Shown: positions 45,697 to 54,411 of the stretch, piece after piece | Layout of the letters: each line of letters opens with the position of its first letter | Numbering within the stretch: the first letter of the stretch is position 1 | Assembly: GCA_002382085.1 (NCBI GenBank) | Contig: DFZK01000014.1 | Span: forward strand, 19,969 to 83,968 | Reading direction: 5' to 3' | From: Sulfurospirillum sp. UBA4058 | GTDB taxonomy: Bacteria; Campylobacterota; Campylobacteria; Campylobacterales; Sulfurospirillaceae | DNA length: 64,000 nucleotides | The notes under the pieces: model-generated | Told to the model about the DNA's origin: nothing | What the model saw: the letters and a program-made list of their open reading frames with translations, nothing else | Database searches by the model: none | Position numbers and translations under genes: made by a program

Positions 45697-46403
45697 TTAT
45701 CATCCCCGCACGTTTTGCGTCGACGCGTTTTCCGGGGAAAATTTTAGCTCCGATCGACGGTATTCCGATGGTGATTGCAACCGCCAAGCGCGTACAACAT
45801 CTTGATAACGTTGCGATTGCCGCCGATACCGAAGAGGTCGCGGCATTAGCCCAATCTTACGGATTCAAGGCGATTTTAACTTCCCAAGAGCATCAAAGCG
45901 GAACGGACCGCATTAATGAAGCCGCATCCAAACTCCGCCTTGCCGCAGACGAGATTATCGTGAACGTGCAAGCGGATGAACCGTTTATCGAAGAAAGCGT
46001 CGTTCAAAGCGTTATTCAACGAGCCCGACAAACCGAAGCGATGATTACCAGCGCATGTAAGCCGATCGATCTTTTACATGTCAAAGATCCTAATCTCGTC
46101 AAGGTTATTTTAGATGCGAACGATCAAGCGATCTATTTTTCCAGAAGCGCGATTCCCTATGACCGTGAAGGCGGTTTTGAGGGTTATTTCGGGCATTTAG
46201 GGATTTATGCTTTTCGCAAAGAGGCATTGGAAACCTTTTGTGCACTTCCTTACGCACCTCTCGAACATATTGAAAAACTTGAGCAACTACGTGCTTTATA
46301 CCACGGCTACAAAATCGCCATGGTAAAAGTTCAAAGTCAAAGCTTCGGTATCGATACTCCCGAAGATTTAGAGCGCGCATTACGCTTTTTTAAGCGTTCG
46401 TAA
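45693..46403 (+). CDS. kdsB: 3-deoxy-manno-octulosonate cytidylyltransferase
   Basis: Activates Kdo with CTP for lipopolysaccharide. GTG at 45693 overlaps the thrC stop (GTGA) and has AAAGGA six bases upstream, giving 236 residues that begin MIIIPARFASTRFPGK, as expected for KdsB; an in-frame ATG at 45675 adds six unlikely residues. VNVQADEPFIEESV, YFSRSAIPYDR and LGIYAFRKEAL are family motifs. With lpxK it marks this as an envelope cluster. The 3' end overlaps a convergent small gene by 14 bases. Confidence 0.95.
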   Translation: MIIIPARFASTRFPGKILAPIDGIPMVIATAKRVQHLDNVAIAADTEEVAALAQSYGFKAILTSQEHQSGTDRINEAASKLRLAADEIIVNVQADEPFIEESVVQSVIQRARQTEAMITSACKPIDLLHVKDPNLVKVILDANDQAIYFSRSAIPYDREGGFEGYFGHLGIYAFRKEALETFCALPYAPLEHIEKLEQLRALYHGYKIAMVKVQSQSFGIDTPEDLERALRFFKRS

Positions 46404-46680
46404 GTACAAACTCTTTGAGAGACGTATCGAAGCGGTATGTCTCCATCGGGTTTTCCCCGACTTGAAACATTATACGGCATTCTAAAAATCCCGATTTATC
46501 CAAAGCTTTACCCACGACTTCCATAATAAACGCTCGCGTACTAAAAAGATGCGTCGTCGTATCGCCTTCGTATGCAAACGACTCCCCGAGAATGGGCGTA
46601 AAACCCTCTTTCTTCAAATGCTTTTCAAAAACGACTTGATCGTTCAAGCCCTCAACGTCAACGACTAAAATTACCTTCAT
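46390..46680 (-). CDS. small protein of unknown function downstream of dsbD
   Basis: 96 residues. The order strand-helix-strand (KVILVVDVEGLND, FEKHLKKEGFTPI) and a later FLECRIMFQVG strand suggest a ferredoxin-like alpha/beta fold of the kind seen in Cas2 or GhoS-like proteins, but no motif confirms a family. The start codon directly abuts the dsbD stop, so they share a transcript. Overlaps the kdsB 3' end by 14 bases. Confidence 0.6.
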   Translation of the reverse strand: MKVILVVDVEGLNDQVVFEKHLKKEGFTPILGESFAYEGDTTTHLFSTRAFIMEVVGKALDKSGFLECRIMFQVGENPMETYRFDTSLKEFVLTNA

Positions 46681-48420
46681 CTATTGCCCTACTTTTTCGA
46701 TATGTGCTAAAAATTCATCGGCATTTTTATAACCGACCAAACGCAAATCGCTCATTTCACGAGCATCCTTAAAAAATAAAATTGCCGGAGGTCCGAAAAT
46801 TCCAAACGCTTTTTGAAGCTTTTTATCTTCATCGCTGTTATGCGTTACGTCGATTTTGACCAACTCCATCGTTTTGAGTTTTTCTTGAACACGAGGATCT
46901 TGAAACGTAAAACGCTCAAACTCAACGCAATTCACACACCAATCGGCATAAAAATCAACCATCACGGGTTTTTTGGCTTTAGCAACAACCGTATTTAACT
47001 CTTCCAAACTTTTGACATGTAAGATTGAAGATTTCGACGTAGAGACAGAATTGAGCGTATTTTCTTTCAATGTTAAGCGTTCAAACGGTGCAAGAGGATT
47101 ACTTCCGCCGCTTAAAAGCCCGACGAATAAAGCAATACCGTAGAGCAAAACGATAAACCAAAAACCTTTAATAAGCTTTTTCCATCCGCTTACACCGTTA
47201 GCAAGCGGTTCGATTGCACCGAAAAAAAGTGCCGACAAAAGGCATAAAAGCATCCACAAACCCATCGTAACGAACGAAGGGAGAATACGAGAGAGCATCC
47301 AAATAGCCACGCCCAAAAGCGTCACACCGAAAAATGCCGTCACGTTTTGCATCCAAGCACCCGGACGAGGCATATAACGTCCCGCCGTCGTACCGATGAC
47401 CAAAAGCGGAACACCCATACCTAAACTCATAACAAACAAAGCCGCTCCGCCCAAAAAGACGTCGCCCGACTGTCCGATATAGATTAAAGCACCCGCCAAA
47501 GGAGCCGCAACGCACGGACCGACGATTAACGCCGAGATAAACCCCATAACCGCGATCCCGAGGATTCCTTGCGTTTGTGCTTCGTCGGAAGTTTTACTGA
47601 GTCGATTTTGAATACGGCTTGGCATTTTAATTTCAAAAAAACCGAACATCGACAACGCCAATACGACAAACATCGCGCTAAATACGCCGATAACCCATGG
47701 ATTTTGTAACGAAGCTTGCAAATTAGCACCGAAAAGTGCCGCTAAAATCCCTGCGATCGTATACGCCGATGCCATCGCAAGAACATACACCAACGATAAA
47801 ACGAACCCCTTTTTCGCGCCCATCGCTACACTCGGTTGAGAGACGATGATGGACGAGAGGATCGGAATCATCGGGAAAACGCACGGCGTGAGCGATAAAA
47901 GCAATCCAAACCCGAAAAAGCTTAAGAGAATCCAACCGTAATTGCCTTCGGCTAAACGCATTGCAATTGCATCTTGTTCCGAAAGCGACGTTTTTGCCGT
48001 ATTTTGAGCGGCAAACGTAAACTGCTTGACTTGGGGCTGATAACAAATCCCCATCTCCGCACACCCTTGATACGAAACCTTAACCTCTAACGCGGAAGTT
48101 TGCGATGCAAGAAGAGATTCGGGAATGAGCATCTTAAAAGAGCGACGTTGGGTTTGATATTCATGAAACGATTCAGCCGGTGGACGGGTCAAAGAAGAGG
48201 TAATATCGCTACTTTGCGGCGTTAAAAGCTCTATTTTGATCTTGTCGTCGTATAAATAAACGCCCTGAGCAATCGTAAAAGCGATATGAATACCTTGTGC
48301 GTCGCGAGAAGTCGTTACGTTAAACGCTTCTTCAGGGGTTAGAATTTTAGGTTTTTCAATCGCAAATAACGAAATTGCGAAGAAAAGAACTAAGCAAAAA
48401 GAGCTTACAATACGTTTCAC
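46681..48420 (-). CDS. dsbD: thiol:disulfide interchange protein DsbD
   Basis: 579 residues. Passes electrons from cytosolic thioredoxin to periplasmic thiol proteins. A signal peptide (about 1-20), periplasmic immunoglobulin-like DsbD-alpha domain with redox pair CAEMGIC, an eight-helix membrane domain with one Cys in LLSLTPCVFPMIPI and one in LIVGPCVAAPLAG, and a C-terminal thioredoxin domain with DWCVNCVEF. All six catalytic Cys are present. It would keep proteins such as the DsbC-like one at 15.7 kb reduced. Confidence 0.95.
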   Translation of the reverse strand: MKRIVSSFCLVLFFAISLFAIEKPKILTPEEAFNVTTSRDAQGIHIAFTIAQGVYLYDDKIKIELLTPQSSDITSSLTRPPAESFHEYQTQRRSFKMLIPESLLASQTSALEVKVSYQGCAEMGICYQPQVKQFTFAAQNTAKTSLSEQDAIAMRLAEGNYGWILLSFFGFGLLLSLTPCVFPMIPILSSIIVSQPSVAMGAKKGFVLSLVYVLAMASAYTIAGILAALFGANLQASLQNPWVIGVFSAMFVVLALSMFGFFEIKMPSRIQNRLSKTSDEAQTQGILGIAVMGFISALIVGPCVAAPLAGALIYIGQSGDVFLGGAALFVMSLGMGVPLLVIGTTAGRYMPRPGAWMQNVTAFFGVTLLGVAIWMLSRILPSFVTMGLWMLLCLLSALFFGAIEPLANGVSGWKKLIKGFWFIVLLYGIALFVGLLSGGSNPLAPFERLTLKENTLNSVSTSKSSILHVKSLEELNTVVAKAKKPVMVDFYADWCVNCVEFERFTFQDPRVQEKLKTMELVKIDVTHNSDEDKKLQKAFGIFGPPAILFFKDAREMSDLRLVGYKNADEFLAHIEKVGQ

Positions 48421-48522
48421 AATGTTACCTTTAAAAAAAGAATGATTTATTGTAGCGAATAAGCCTAAATATTTTTTAAATTACAACGATTTAAAGGCAT
48501 TCAAGGGCTAAAAGGAAGAGGA

Positions 48523-49410
48523 ATGGGAAAGAAAAAGAAAACAAAAATCGCCTTTCAAAATGAAGAGATCCTTGCTTCAAAAGAAGAAAAACACGATGAC
48601 AAAGTTCAAATTTGGGTCAAAAAGAGTGAGTTAAAATACGAAAAAGAGCTTACAAAACTCCAAGTCGAACTGCTCAAATTTCAAAACCACGTTAAAGATA
48701 AAGGTCTCAAAGTTCTGATTCTCGTCGAAGGGCGCGATGCGGCGGGCAAAGGCGGAACGATTAAACGTATCACCGAACATCTCAATCCGCGAGGAGCGCG
48801 CATCGTCGCTCTTTCTAAACCTTCCGACACGGAGCGTTCACAATGGTACTTTCAACGTTATACCCAACACTTACCCTCCGCCGGAGAAATCGTCTTATTC
48901 GATCGTTCATGGTACAATCGTGCCGGCGTCGAACCGGTGATGGGATTTTGTACCCAAGAAGAACACAAAGAGTTTTTACGCGAAGTCCCGAAATTTGAAA
49001 CCATGTTAGTCAACTCCGGTATTATTTTATTCAAATTTTATTTTTCGGTCGGCAAAGAAGAACAAGCCAAACGCTTTAAAGAGCGAAAAACCGATCCGCT
49101 TAAACAATTTAAACTCTCCCCCGTCGATGAAAAATCGCAAGAGCTTTGGGACGAATACACGGTCGCTAAATATTCGATGCTTTTAGCGTCCAACAATCCG
49201 CGTTGTCCATGGACGATTATTTTATCCGACGACAAGCGCAAAGCCAGACTCAATACGATTCGCCATATTTTACAAAACGTCGATTATCCTGATAAAATTA
49301 AGAAAAAACATTTGATGTTAGATCCGAACGTCGTTCGAACCGGTAAAGAAGAAATCGAGATCATGGAAAAAAGCTTACCGAGCGAAAACCTCTCACATCT
49401 AAACGGATGA
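48523..49410 (+). CDS. ppk2: polyphosphate kinase 2 family protein
   Basis: 295 residues, a one-domain PPK2. Walker A ILVEGRDAAGKGGTIKRI, NPRGARIVAL, LFDRSWYNRAGVEPVMGF (Walker B and lid Arg) and SVGKEEQAKRFKERK. PPK2 enzymes phosphorylate nucleoside mono- or diphosphates with polyphosphate; which subclass cannot be fixed from motifs alone. The first ~45 residues are a lysine-rich lead. Divergent from dsbD. Confidence 0.92.
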   Translation: MGKKKKTKIAFQNEEILASKEEKHDDKVQIWVKKSELKYEKELTKLQVELLKFQNHVKDKGLKVLILVEGRDAAGKGGTIKRITEHLNPRGARIVALSKPSDTERSQWYFQRYTQHLPSAGEIVLFDRSWYNRAGVEPVMGFCTQEEHKEFLREVPKFETMLVNSGIILFKFYFSVGKEEQAKRFKERKTDPLKQFKLSPVDEKSQELWDEYTVAKYSMLLASNNPRCPWTIILSDDKRKARLNTIRHILQNVDYPDKIKKKHLMLDPNVVRTGKEEIEIMEKSLPSENLSHLNG

Positions 49411-49467
49411 TGCTGTTTTCGTCTTTGAGTAAAAGATTGACAAAATATTGAGGCTGAATAAAAGAGG

Positions 49468-49493
49468 TATCCAAGCGATTTTACGCTTGGATA
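49468..49493. terminator. terminator between ppk2 and dnaK
   Basis: TATCCAAGCG (49468-49477) and CGCTTGGATA (49484-49493) form a 10-bp stem with a 6-base loop. On the minus strand it is followed by CCTCTTTTATTC, making it mainly the dnaK terminator. Confidence 0.8.
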
Positions 49494-49511
49494 CTGAAAA
49501 AAGAGAGAAGT

Positions 49512-51392
49512 TTATTCGACTTCGGCGTCGATGACGTCGTCGTCTTTTTTAGCTTTTGGCTGCTCGCCTCCGGCGGCTCCGCCTTGCTCTTTTTTATACA
49601 TGGCTTCGGCTAACTTATGGCTAGCTTCGCTTAAGGATTTTACTTTAGCGTCGATTTGCTCTTTGGTCGCACTTTCATTCGCGAGAACCTCTTTAAGAGC
49701 TTTAAGCTCCGCTTCGATTTTCGTTTTGTCTTCGGCACTAATGGCATCGCCCATTTCGCCTAACGATTTTTCGGTTTGATGCGCTAAAGCGTCGGCTTGG
49801 TTACGCGCATCGACTGCTTCTTTACGTTTTTTATCTTCTTCTTTATGCAATTCGGCATCTTTAACCATTCTTTCGATTTCGGCATCATCAAGTCCGGAAC
49901 TACCGGAAATTTTAATCTCTTGAGCTTTACCCGTCGCTTTATCTTTTGCAGAAACGGTTAAAATACCGTTGGCATCGATATCGAAAGAGACTTCGATTTG
50001 CGGTACGCCGCGAGGTGCCGGTGGAATACTCTCAAGGTTAAATTGACCGAGCGATTTATTATCACGTGCGAACTCACGCTCACCTTGAAGCGCATGAATC
50101 GTAACGGCAGGTTGATTGTCTTCCGCAGTCGAAAAAACTTGCGATTTTTTAACCGGAATCGTCGTACCTTTTTCAATCAACTTCGTCATAACGCCGCCCA
50201 ACGTTTCAATACCGAGGCTTAGAGGCGTAACATCTAATAAAAGAATATCTTTGACGTCGCCTTTAATGACCGCACCTTGAATAGCCGCGCCGATCGCAAC
50301 GACTTCGTCGGGATTAACGGATTTATTGAGCTCTTTTTCAAAAAACTCTTTCACTTTTTGTTGCACTAAAGGCACGCGCGTTGATCCGCCGACCATAACG
50401 ATTTCTTTAATTTCACCTTTTTTAAGATCGGAGTCATTGACGACTTCTTTGATTTTTTTGATCGTCAATGCTACCAAATCTTCAATCATCGATTCGAATT
50501 TTGCACGTGTAAGTTTTTTAACCAAGTGTTTCGGACCGGTTGCATCGGCGGTGATAAACGGTAAGTTAACCTCCGTCTCCATAGAAGACGAAAGCTCTTT
50601 TTTTGCATTTTCCGCCGCTTCTTTAAGACGTTGCAGTGCCATAACGTCTGCTTTCAAATCGATACCGTTTTCACTTTTAAATTCGCCGACCAACCAATCG
50701 ATTAAACGGTTATCAAAGTCGTCGCCGCCTAAGAAAGCATCTCCGCCCGTCGCCAATACTTCAACGACGTTATCGCCCGTTTCTAGCACGGTAACGTCGA
50801 ACGTACCGCCTCCAAGATCGTAAACAACGATTTTTTCCGCTTCTTTTTTATCCAAACCGTACGCTAACGCCGCCGCCGTCGGCTCGTTAATAATACGCAA
50901 TACGTTCAAACCGGCAATCGTACCGGCTTCTTTCGTCGCTTTTCTTTGGCTATCGTTAAAATATGCCGGAACGGTAATAACCGCATCGGTCACGCTCTCG
51001 CCCAAAAAGCCCTCCGCATCTTCTTTAAGTTTCATCAAGACTTTGGCGCTAATTTCTTGCGGCGTGTACACTTTGCCGTCGATCTCGATCGCACATGCAC
51101 CGTTTCGATCGACCACCGCGTAAGGAAGACGTTTTTTCGCTTCACCGGCTTTTTCTTCGTTACTCATCAAACCCATAATTCTTTTGATAGAATAAATAGT
51201 ACGCTTAGGATTCGTGACTGCTTGACGTTTTGCCGTATCACCGACTAACACCTCTTCTTTGTCCGTAAAAGCGACTACTGAAGGAGTCGTGTTTTTTCCT
51301 TCTTTATTAGGAATAACTTTACTCTCTCCTCTTTCATACACGGAAACGCATGAATTGGTCGTTCCCAAATCTATACCGATTACTTTTCCCAT
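49512..51392 (-). CDS. dnaK: chaperone DnaK (Hsp70)
   Basis: 626 residues. ATPase domain (KVIGIDLGTTNSCVSVYE, VYDLGGGTFDVTVLE, VGGSTRVPLVQ), substrate-binding domain and helical lid, ending DDDVIDAEVE. Third gene of the hrcA-grpE-dnaK operon, 52 bases after grpE. No dnaJ follows. Confidence 0.98.
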   Translation of the reverse strand: MGKVIGIDLGTTNSCVSVYERGESKVIPNKEGKNTTPSVVAFTDKEEVLVGDTAKRQAVTNPKRTIYSIKRIMGLMSNEEKAGEAKKRLPYAVVDRNGACAIEIDGKVYTPQEISAKVLMKLKEDAEGFLGESVTDAVITVPAYFNDSQRKATKEAGTIAGLNVLRIINEPTAAALAYGLDKKEAEKIVVYDLGGGTFDVTVLETGDNVVEVLATGGDAFLGGDDFDNRLIDWLVGEFKSENGIDLKADVMALQRLKEAAENAKKELSSSMETEVNLPFITADATGPKHLVKKLTRAKFESMIEDLVALTIKKIKEVVNDSDLKKGEIKEIVMVGGSTRVPLVQQKVKEFFEKELNKSVNPDEVVAIGAAIQGAVIKGDVKDILLLDVTPLSLGIETLGGVMTKLIEKGTTIPVKKSQVFSTAEDNQPAVTIHALQGEREFARDNKSLGQFNLESIPPAPRGVPQIEVSFDIDANGILTVSAKDKATGKAQEIKISGSSGLDDAEIERMVKDAELHKEEDKKRKEAVDARNQADALAHQTEKSLGEMGDAISAEDKTKIEAELKALKEVLANESATKEQIDAKVKSLSEASHKLAEAMYKKEQGGAAGGEQPKAKKDDDVIDAEVE

Positions 51393-51444
51393 TTTTTTAT
51401 CCTTTATTTGATTTTAATATAAATGCCGATAATGCACGATTGCT

Positions 51445-52011
51445 TTATTTGGCGATACTGACCATTGCCGGTCGTAAAATTCTATCCTTGATTTTATAGC
51501 CTTTTTGAAAGACTTGTAAAATCTCCCCGCTTTGCTTCTCTTCACTCTCAAGTTGCATAACCGCTTCGTGGACGTTCGGGTCAAACCCGCCTTCGCTCTC
51601 GACCAATTCGATTCCGTGCTTTTCAAAAGCTTTTCGAAACTGTTCGATCGTTAGTTCAAGCCCTTCTTTAACTTTTCCTAAAAGCTCCGTGCTATCGATT
51701 TCGGTATTTTTACCGGCTATGAGTGCCATTTCTAATGCATCGATTACGGGAAGCAAGTCTCTTGCAAAGACTTCATGGGCATAAGAGATTGCCTGCATTT
51801 TTTCTTTTTCCAAACGACGTTTAATATTGTCGAAGTCGGCATTAGCTCTTAAGTATTTATCTTCAAGCTCGGCAAGCTTGGTTTTTAATTGCTCGACTTC
51901 ATTGTTTTCCGAACACGGTTGAACATCGTCTGCCGCTTCCGAGCATACGTCTTGCGCTACTTCTTCGGATGCCTCTTGCCGTTGTTGCTCTTCGTTTAAT
52001 GGTTCATTCAC
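51445..52011 (-). CDS. grpE: nucleotide exchange factor GrpE
   Basis: 188 residues. An acidic, disordered ~35-residue N-terminus, a long coiled coil (about 36-75) and the beta-rich C-terminal domain (VKEGLELTIEQFRKAFEKHG, FDPNVHEAVMQ, GYKIKDRILRPAMVSIA). Releases ADP from DnaK. Three bases after hrcA. Confidence 0.96.
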   Translation of the reverse strand: MNEPLNEEQQRQEASEEVAQDVCSEAADDVQPCSENNEVEQLKTKLAELEDKYLRANADFDNIKRRLEKEKMQAISYAHEVFARDLLPVIDALEMALIAGKNTEIDSTELLGKVKEGLELTIEQFRKAFEKHGIELVESEGGFDPNVHEAVMQLESEEKQSGEILQVFQKGYKIKDRILRPAMVSIAK

Positions 52012-52014
52012 GCT

Positions 52015-52818
52015 TTACTCCTTCACTTGATTGAAAAAATCTTCGAAATCACTCTCGATACGACCGAAACATAACATGTCGGCCATTGCATTTTGATCTT
52101 TTAACTGAACCTTTTGCTTTACCGCCATGCATCCAAACGGAATAAATCCGTCAAAATACAAACCGTCTTCAATCGATTCGAGAAAATGCAACCGACGAAA
52201 CCGCTCGATAAACGCATCGGTCTGAAACTCTTGAGCAATCGCGTACATCTCTTTTTCACCCTCTCTCAACAGCGGAAACTGTTGAAAAATCATCGAAAGC
52301 TTTTCATGTAACTCGTAAAGTCCGACCTGCACCGAAATATCTTTGAGTTCGCGCATCGTACAACCGATAAGGCGTTGAAGAAACTGCTCTACTTTCGTGT
52401 TGTATTTTAGGGCAACCTCATGTGCGTCAAAGACTAAAATTAAAAAGCGATCTTGGACAGCAACGATCTCTTTAAAAATAGCTTCCGAACTTCTTTCGAC
52501 GACGCAAAAAAGCTGATGTTCATTCGTGGAACGCTTTAACTTCTCGATATTTTTAATTTCGACGGGAAGCGACGTGTCGATGCGTTCTTGCCAATATCCC
52601 TGTAATGCTCGATGCGTCGGTACGCGCCCGCTACTAACATGGAGCTGAACTAACGAGCCCTCTTCGGAAAGCTTTTTAAAATAGATACGAATCGTTGAAG
52701 GTGAAATACCTAACGTCATCTTCATTTGAAGTTCCGATGAGCCGATAGGCATTTTTGACTTCAAATAAGCTTGAATAATCGATTCTAAAATCAACGCTTG
52801 CTTCGAAGGTTTTTTCAT
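52015..52818 (-). CDS. hrcA: heat-inducible transcription repressor HrcA
   Basis: 267 residues, the short form usual for Campylobacterota. The N-terminal winged helix (ILESIIQAYLKSKMPIGSSELQMKMTLGISPSTIRIYFKKLSEEGSL-type region, residues 9-60) reads the CIRCE operator; SSGRVPTHRALQGYWQ follows. Represses its own operon and relies on GroEL for folding in other bacteria. A CIRCE-like element overlaps its leader. Confidence 0.93.
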   Translation of the reverse strand: MKKPSKQALILESIIQAYLKSKMPIGSSELQMKMTLGISPSTIRIYFKKLSEEGSLVQLHVSSGRVPTHRALQGYWQERIDTSLPVEIKNIEKLKRSTNEHQLFCVVERSSEAIFKEIVAVQDRFLILVFDAHEVALKYNTKVEQFLQRLIGCTMRELKDISVQVGLYELHEKLSMIFQQFPLLREGEKEMYAIAQEFQTDAFIERFRRLHFLESIEDGLYFDGFIPFGCMAVKQKVQLKDQNAMADMLCFGRIESDFEDFFNQVKE

Positions 52819-52821
52819 TTT

Positions 52822-52848
52822 TTAGCACTCTTGTTATTTAATTGCTGA
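52822..52848 (-). promoter_or_regulatory. CIRCE-like operator of the hrcA operon
   Basis: On the plus strand: TTAGCACTC, nine bases, AATTGCTGA. The first half matches CIRCE exactly (TTAGCACTC-N9-GAGTGCTAA) and the second in six of nine positions. It lies between the promoter and the hrcA ATG, so bound repressor would block initiation or elongation. Confidence 0.75.
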
Positions 52849-52852
52849 TGTA

Positions 52853-52882
52853 ATTATACAACATTGAGTCAAGTATTGTCAA
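52853..52882 (-). promoter_or_regulatory. sigma-70 promoter of hrcA-grpE-dnaK
   Basis: Minus strand: TTGACA (52877-52882), 18-bp spacer, TATAAT (52853-52858). Two CTTGAC direct repeats overlap the -35, and TTGAGTCAA is a near palindrome, so a second regulator such as HspR is conceivable. The ~250 bases between here and the TolC gene hold no gene that I can support. Confidence 0.8.
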
Positions 52883-53106
52883 GTAATGCTTTAAACATCG
52901 CCCTAAACGCGATATGGAAGAAAACGTTGTTGAGCTCCGGTCATATGCCGTTAATTTCATTGCCCACTTTTTCCCTTTTATGGTATATATCGTTTCTTAC
53001 ATGTAAAGATTGCGGACTGGAAAATATAGTCTCTGATGAAGTGCAACTCTCGTAATATAAAATTCTTTTAAAAATCTAAAATTTAAAAAATATACTTTAT
53101 GTATTC

Positions 53107-54411
53107 TCAATTATTAAAAAACATTGTTTCAATCTGCTGCATTTTCGTAAGTGATAAATCTCCGGTTAAGGCTAAAAGATTTAACTCATTAAGGAGCATT
53201 TCATAAAAAGTAATTGCTAGTTCACTTTTCATTGATTGAAATTTGGTTTCAGCTTCTAGAATATCTACTTGACTTTTCGTACCCTCTTTTTCTCCTTTAC
53301 GTATGGCTAACAGATACATTTGAGCAGAGTGCTTTGCTTCTTCTAAAACGCCAATGCTTTCTAATAAGGATTCTCGTTGTGTCCAAATATCTTCAAATTG
53401 ATCTAATATTTGTGTATTAACGGCATTGAAGTTTTCTGAAGCTGCATGAAAAAGTAAAGTTGCTTCTTGAACTCTGGATTTTGTATACCCACCTTGGTAT
53501 AAAGGAACACTAACTTGAATCATCGCTTTATTGTCATACTTATGAGCGACAGGATCATTGGTATAGTTTTGTGCTTTACTCACAACTAAATCTACTTTGG
53601 GGTAATGCTCATACTTTCGTATATCTATTTCCAATCTTGCAGTTTCTTTAGAGAGCTCTGCAATTTTACTATCTTTGTTATTCTCTTGCAGACGTTTTTT
53701 CCAAAAAGATTTAGCTTTTGAGAATTTTTGAATATCATAGTTGCCTTCGTAAGGTAGCACTTGATAAACACTCTGCCCTATTAAACGTTCTAACTTAGCT
53801 TTTTCAGCTTGAAACTCTCGTTTCTTAGCAACATAATCTACTGACGCTTTGTCTTTATTCGCTTTCGCATCAAGCATTTCAATCGTATTTGAAAATCCTA
53901 AAGGAAGCATACTAAGAATTTTTTGATATTTGCTTTCATAGAAGATTTTCTGCGTATTAAGTTTTTCCATTTCCATTGAGATTTGTAAAACTTTGAAATA
54001 CGCTTTTGCGACATCAATACCCAGTTGCTGTTCTTGCTGTGATAATTCCTCTTTAGAAGCTTCATACCTTGTTTGAGATTGGTCGATCACATCAAAAATT
54101 TCAGGTCGATACAAGGGTTGAACCAATGATAATGAATAGGTTTTATACATTTCTGAGGTACTTTCACCATTGTAATATGTTTCGTATTCATATTTGCCAC
54201 CCGAGCCCGTTAAATCGATTTTAGGATAGAGTTTTGATTTAGCTTGATCAATACCCTCAGCCGTTGCATCTGTTTTATAACTTTGCGCCTTATACTTTGG
54301 AGCATATGAGAGAGCTAATTCGTAAGCTTGATAAAGATGTAACGATTCGTCATTCCCATAGGCTAAGGTTACATAGAGCCAAAGCAAGGAAATTAATCCT
54401 TTTTTGATCAT
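53107..54411 (-). CDS. TolC-family outer membrane protein of a type I secretion system
   Basis: 434 residues. Signal peptide (IKKGLISLLWLYVTLAYG), then two repeats of the TolC hairpin: LHLYQAYELALSYAPKYKAQSYKTDA ... QSLAQPLYRPE-type block SLVQPLYRPEIFD, later VSVPLYQGGYTKSRVQEA and KSELAITFYEMLLNELNLLALTGDL. It forms the outer membrane and periplasmic channel. Its ATG overlaps the HlyD stop (ATGA). DNA of this locus has fewer CG dinucleotides, to the eye, than the core genes, hinting at transfer. Confidence 0.9.
   Translation of the reverse strand: MIKKGLISLLWLYVTLAYGNDESLHLYQAYELALSYAPKYKAQSYKTDATAEGIDQAKSKLYPKIDLTGSGGKYEYETYYNGESTSEMYKTYSLSLVQPLYRPEIFDVIDQSQTRYEASKEELSQQEQQLGIDVAKAYFKVLQISMEMEKLNTQKIFYESKYQKILSMLPLGFSNTIEMLDAKANKDKASVDYVAKKREFQAEKAKLERLIGQSVYQVLPYEGNYDIQKFSKAKSFWKKRLQENNKDSKIAELSKETARLEIDIRKYEHYPKVDLVVSKAQNYTNDPVAHKYDNKAMIQVSVPLYQGGYTKSRVQEATLLFHAASENFNAVNTQILDQFEDIWTQRESLLESIGVLEEAKHSAQMYLLAIRKGEKEGTKSQVDILEAETKFQSMKSELAITFYEMLLNELNLLALTGDLSLTKMQQIETMFFNN

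Noticed and set aside
50326..50823. 165-codon frame antisense to dnaK
   Set aside because: Serine-rich shadow of a highly expressed gene; dnaK is certain on the other strand.
52864..53055. 63-codon ORF between hrcA and the TolC gene (+)
   Set aside because: Overlaps the hrcA promoter, no ribosome site, no family.
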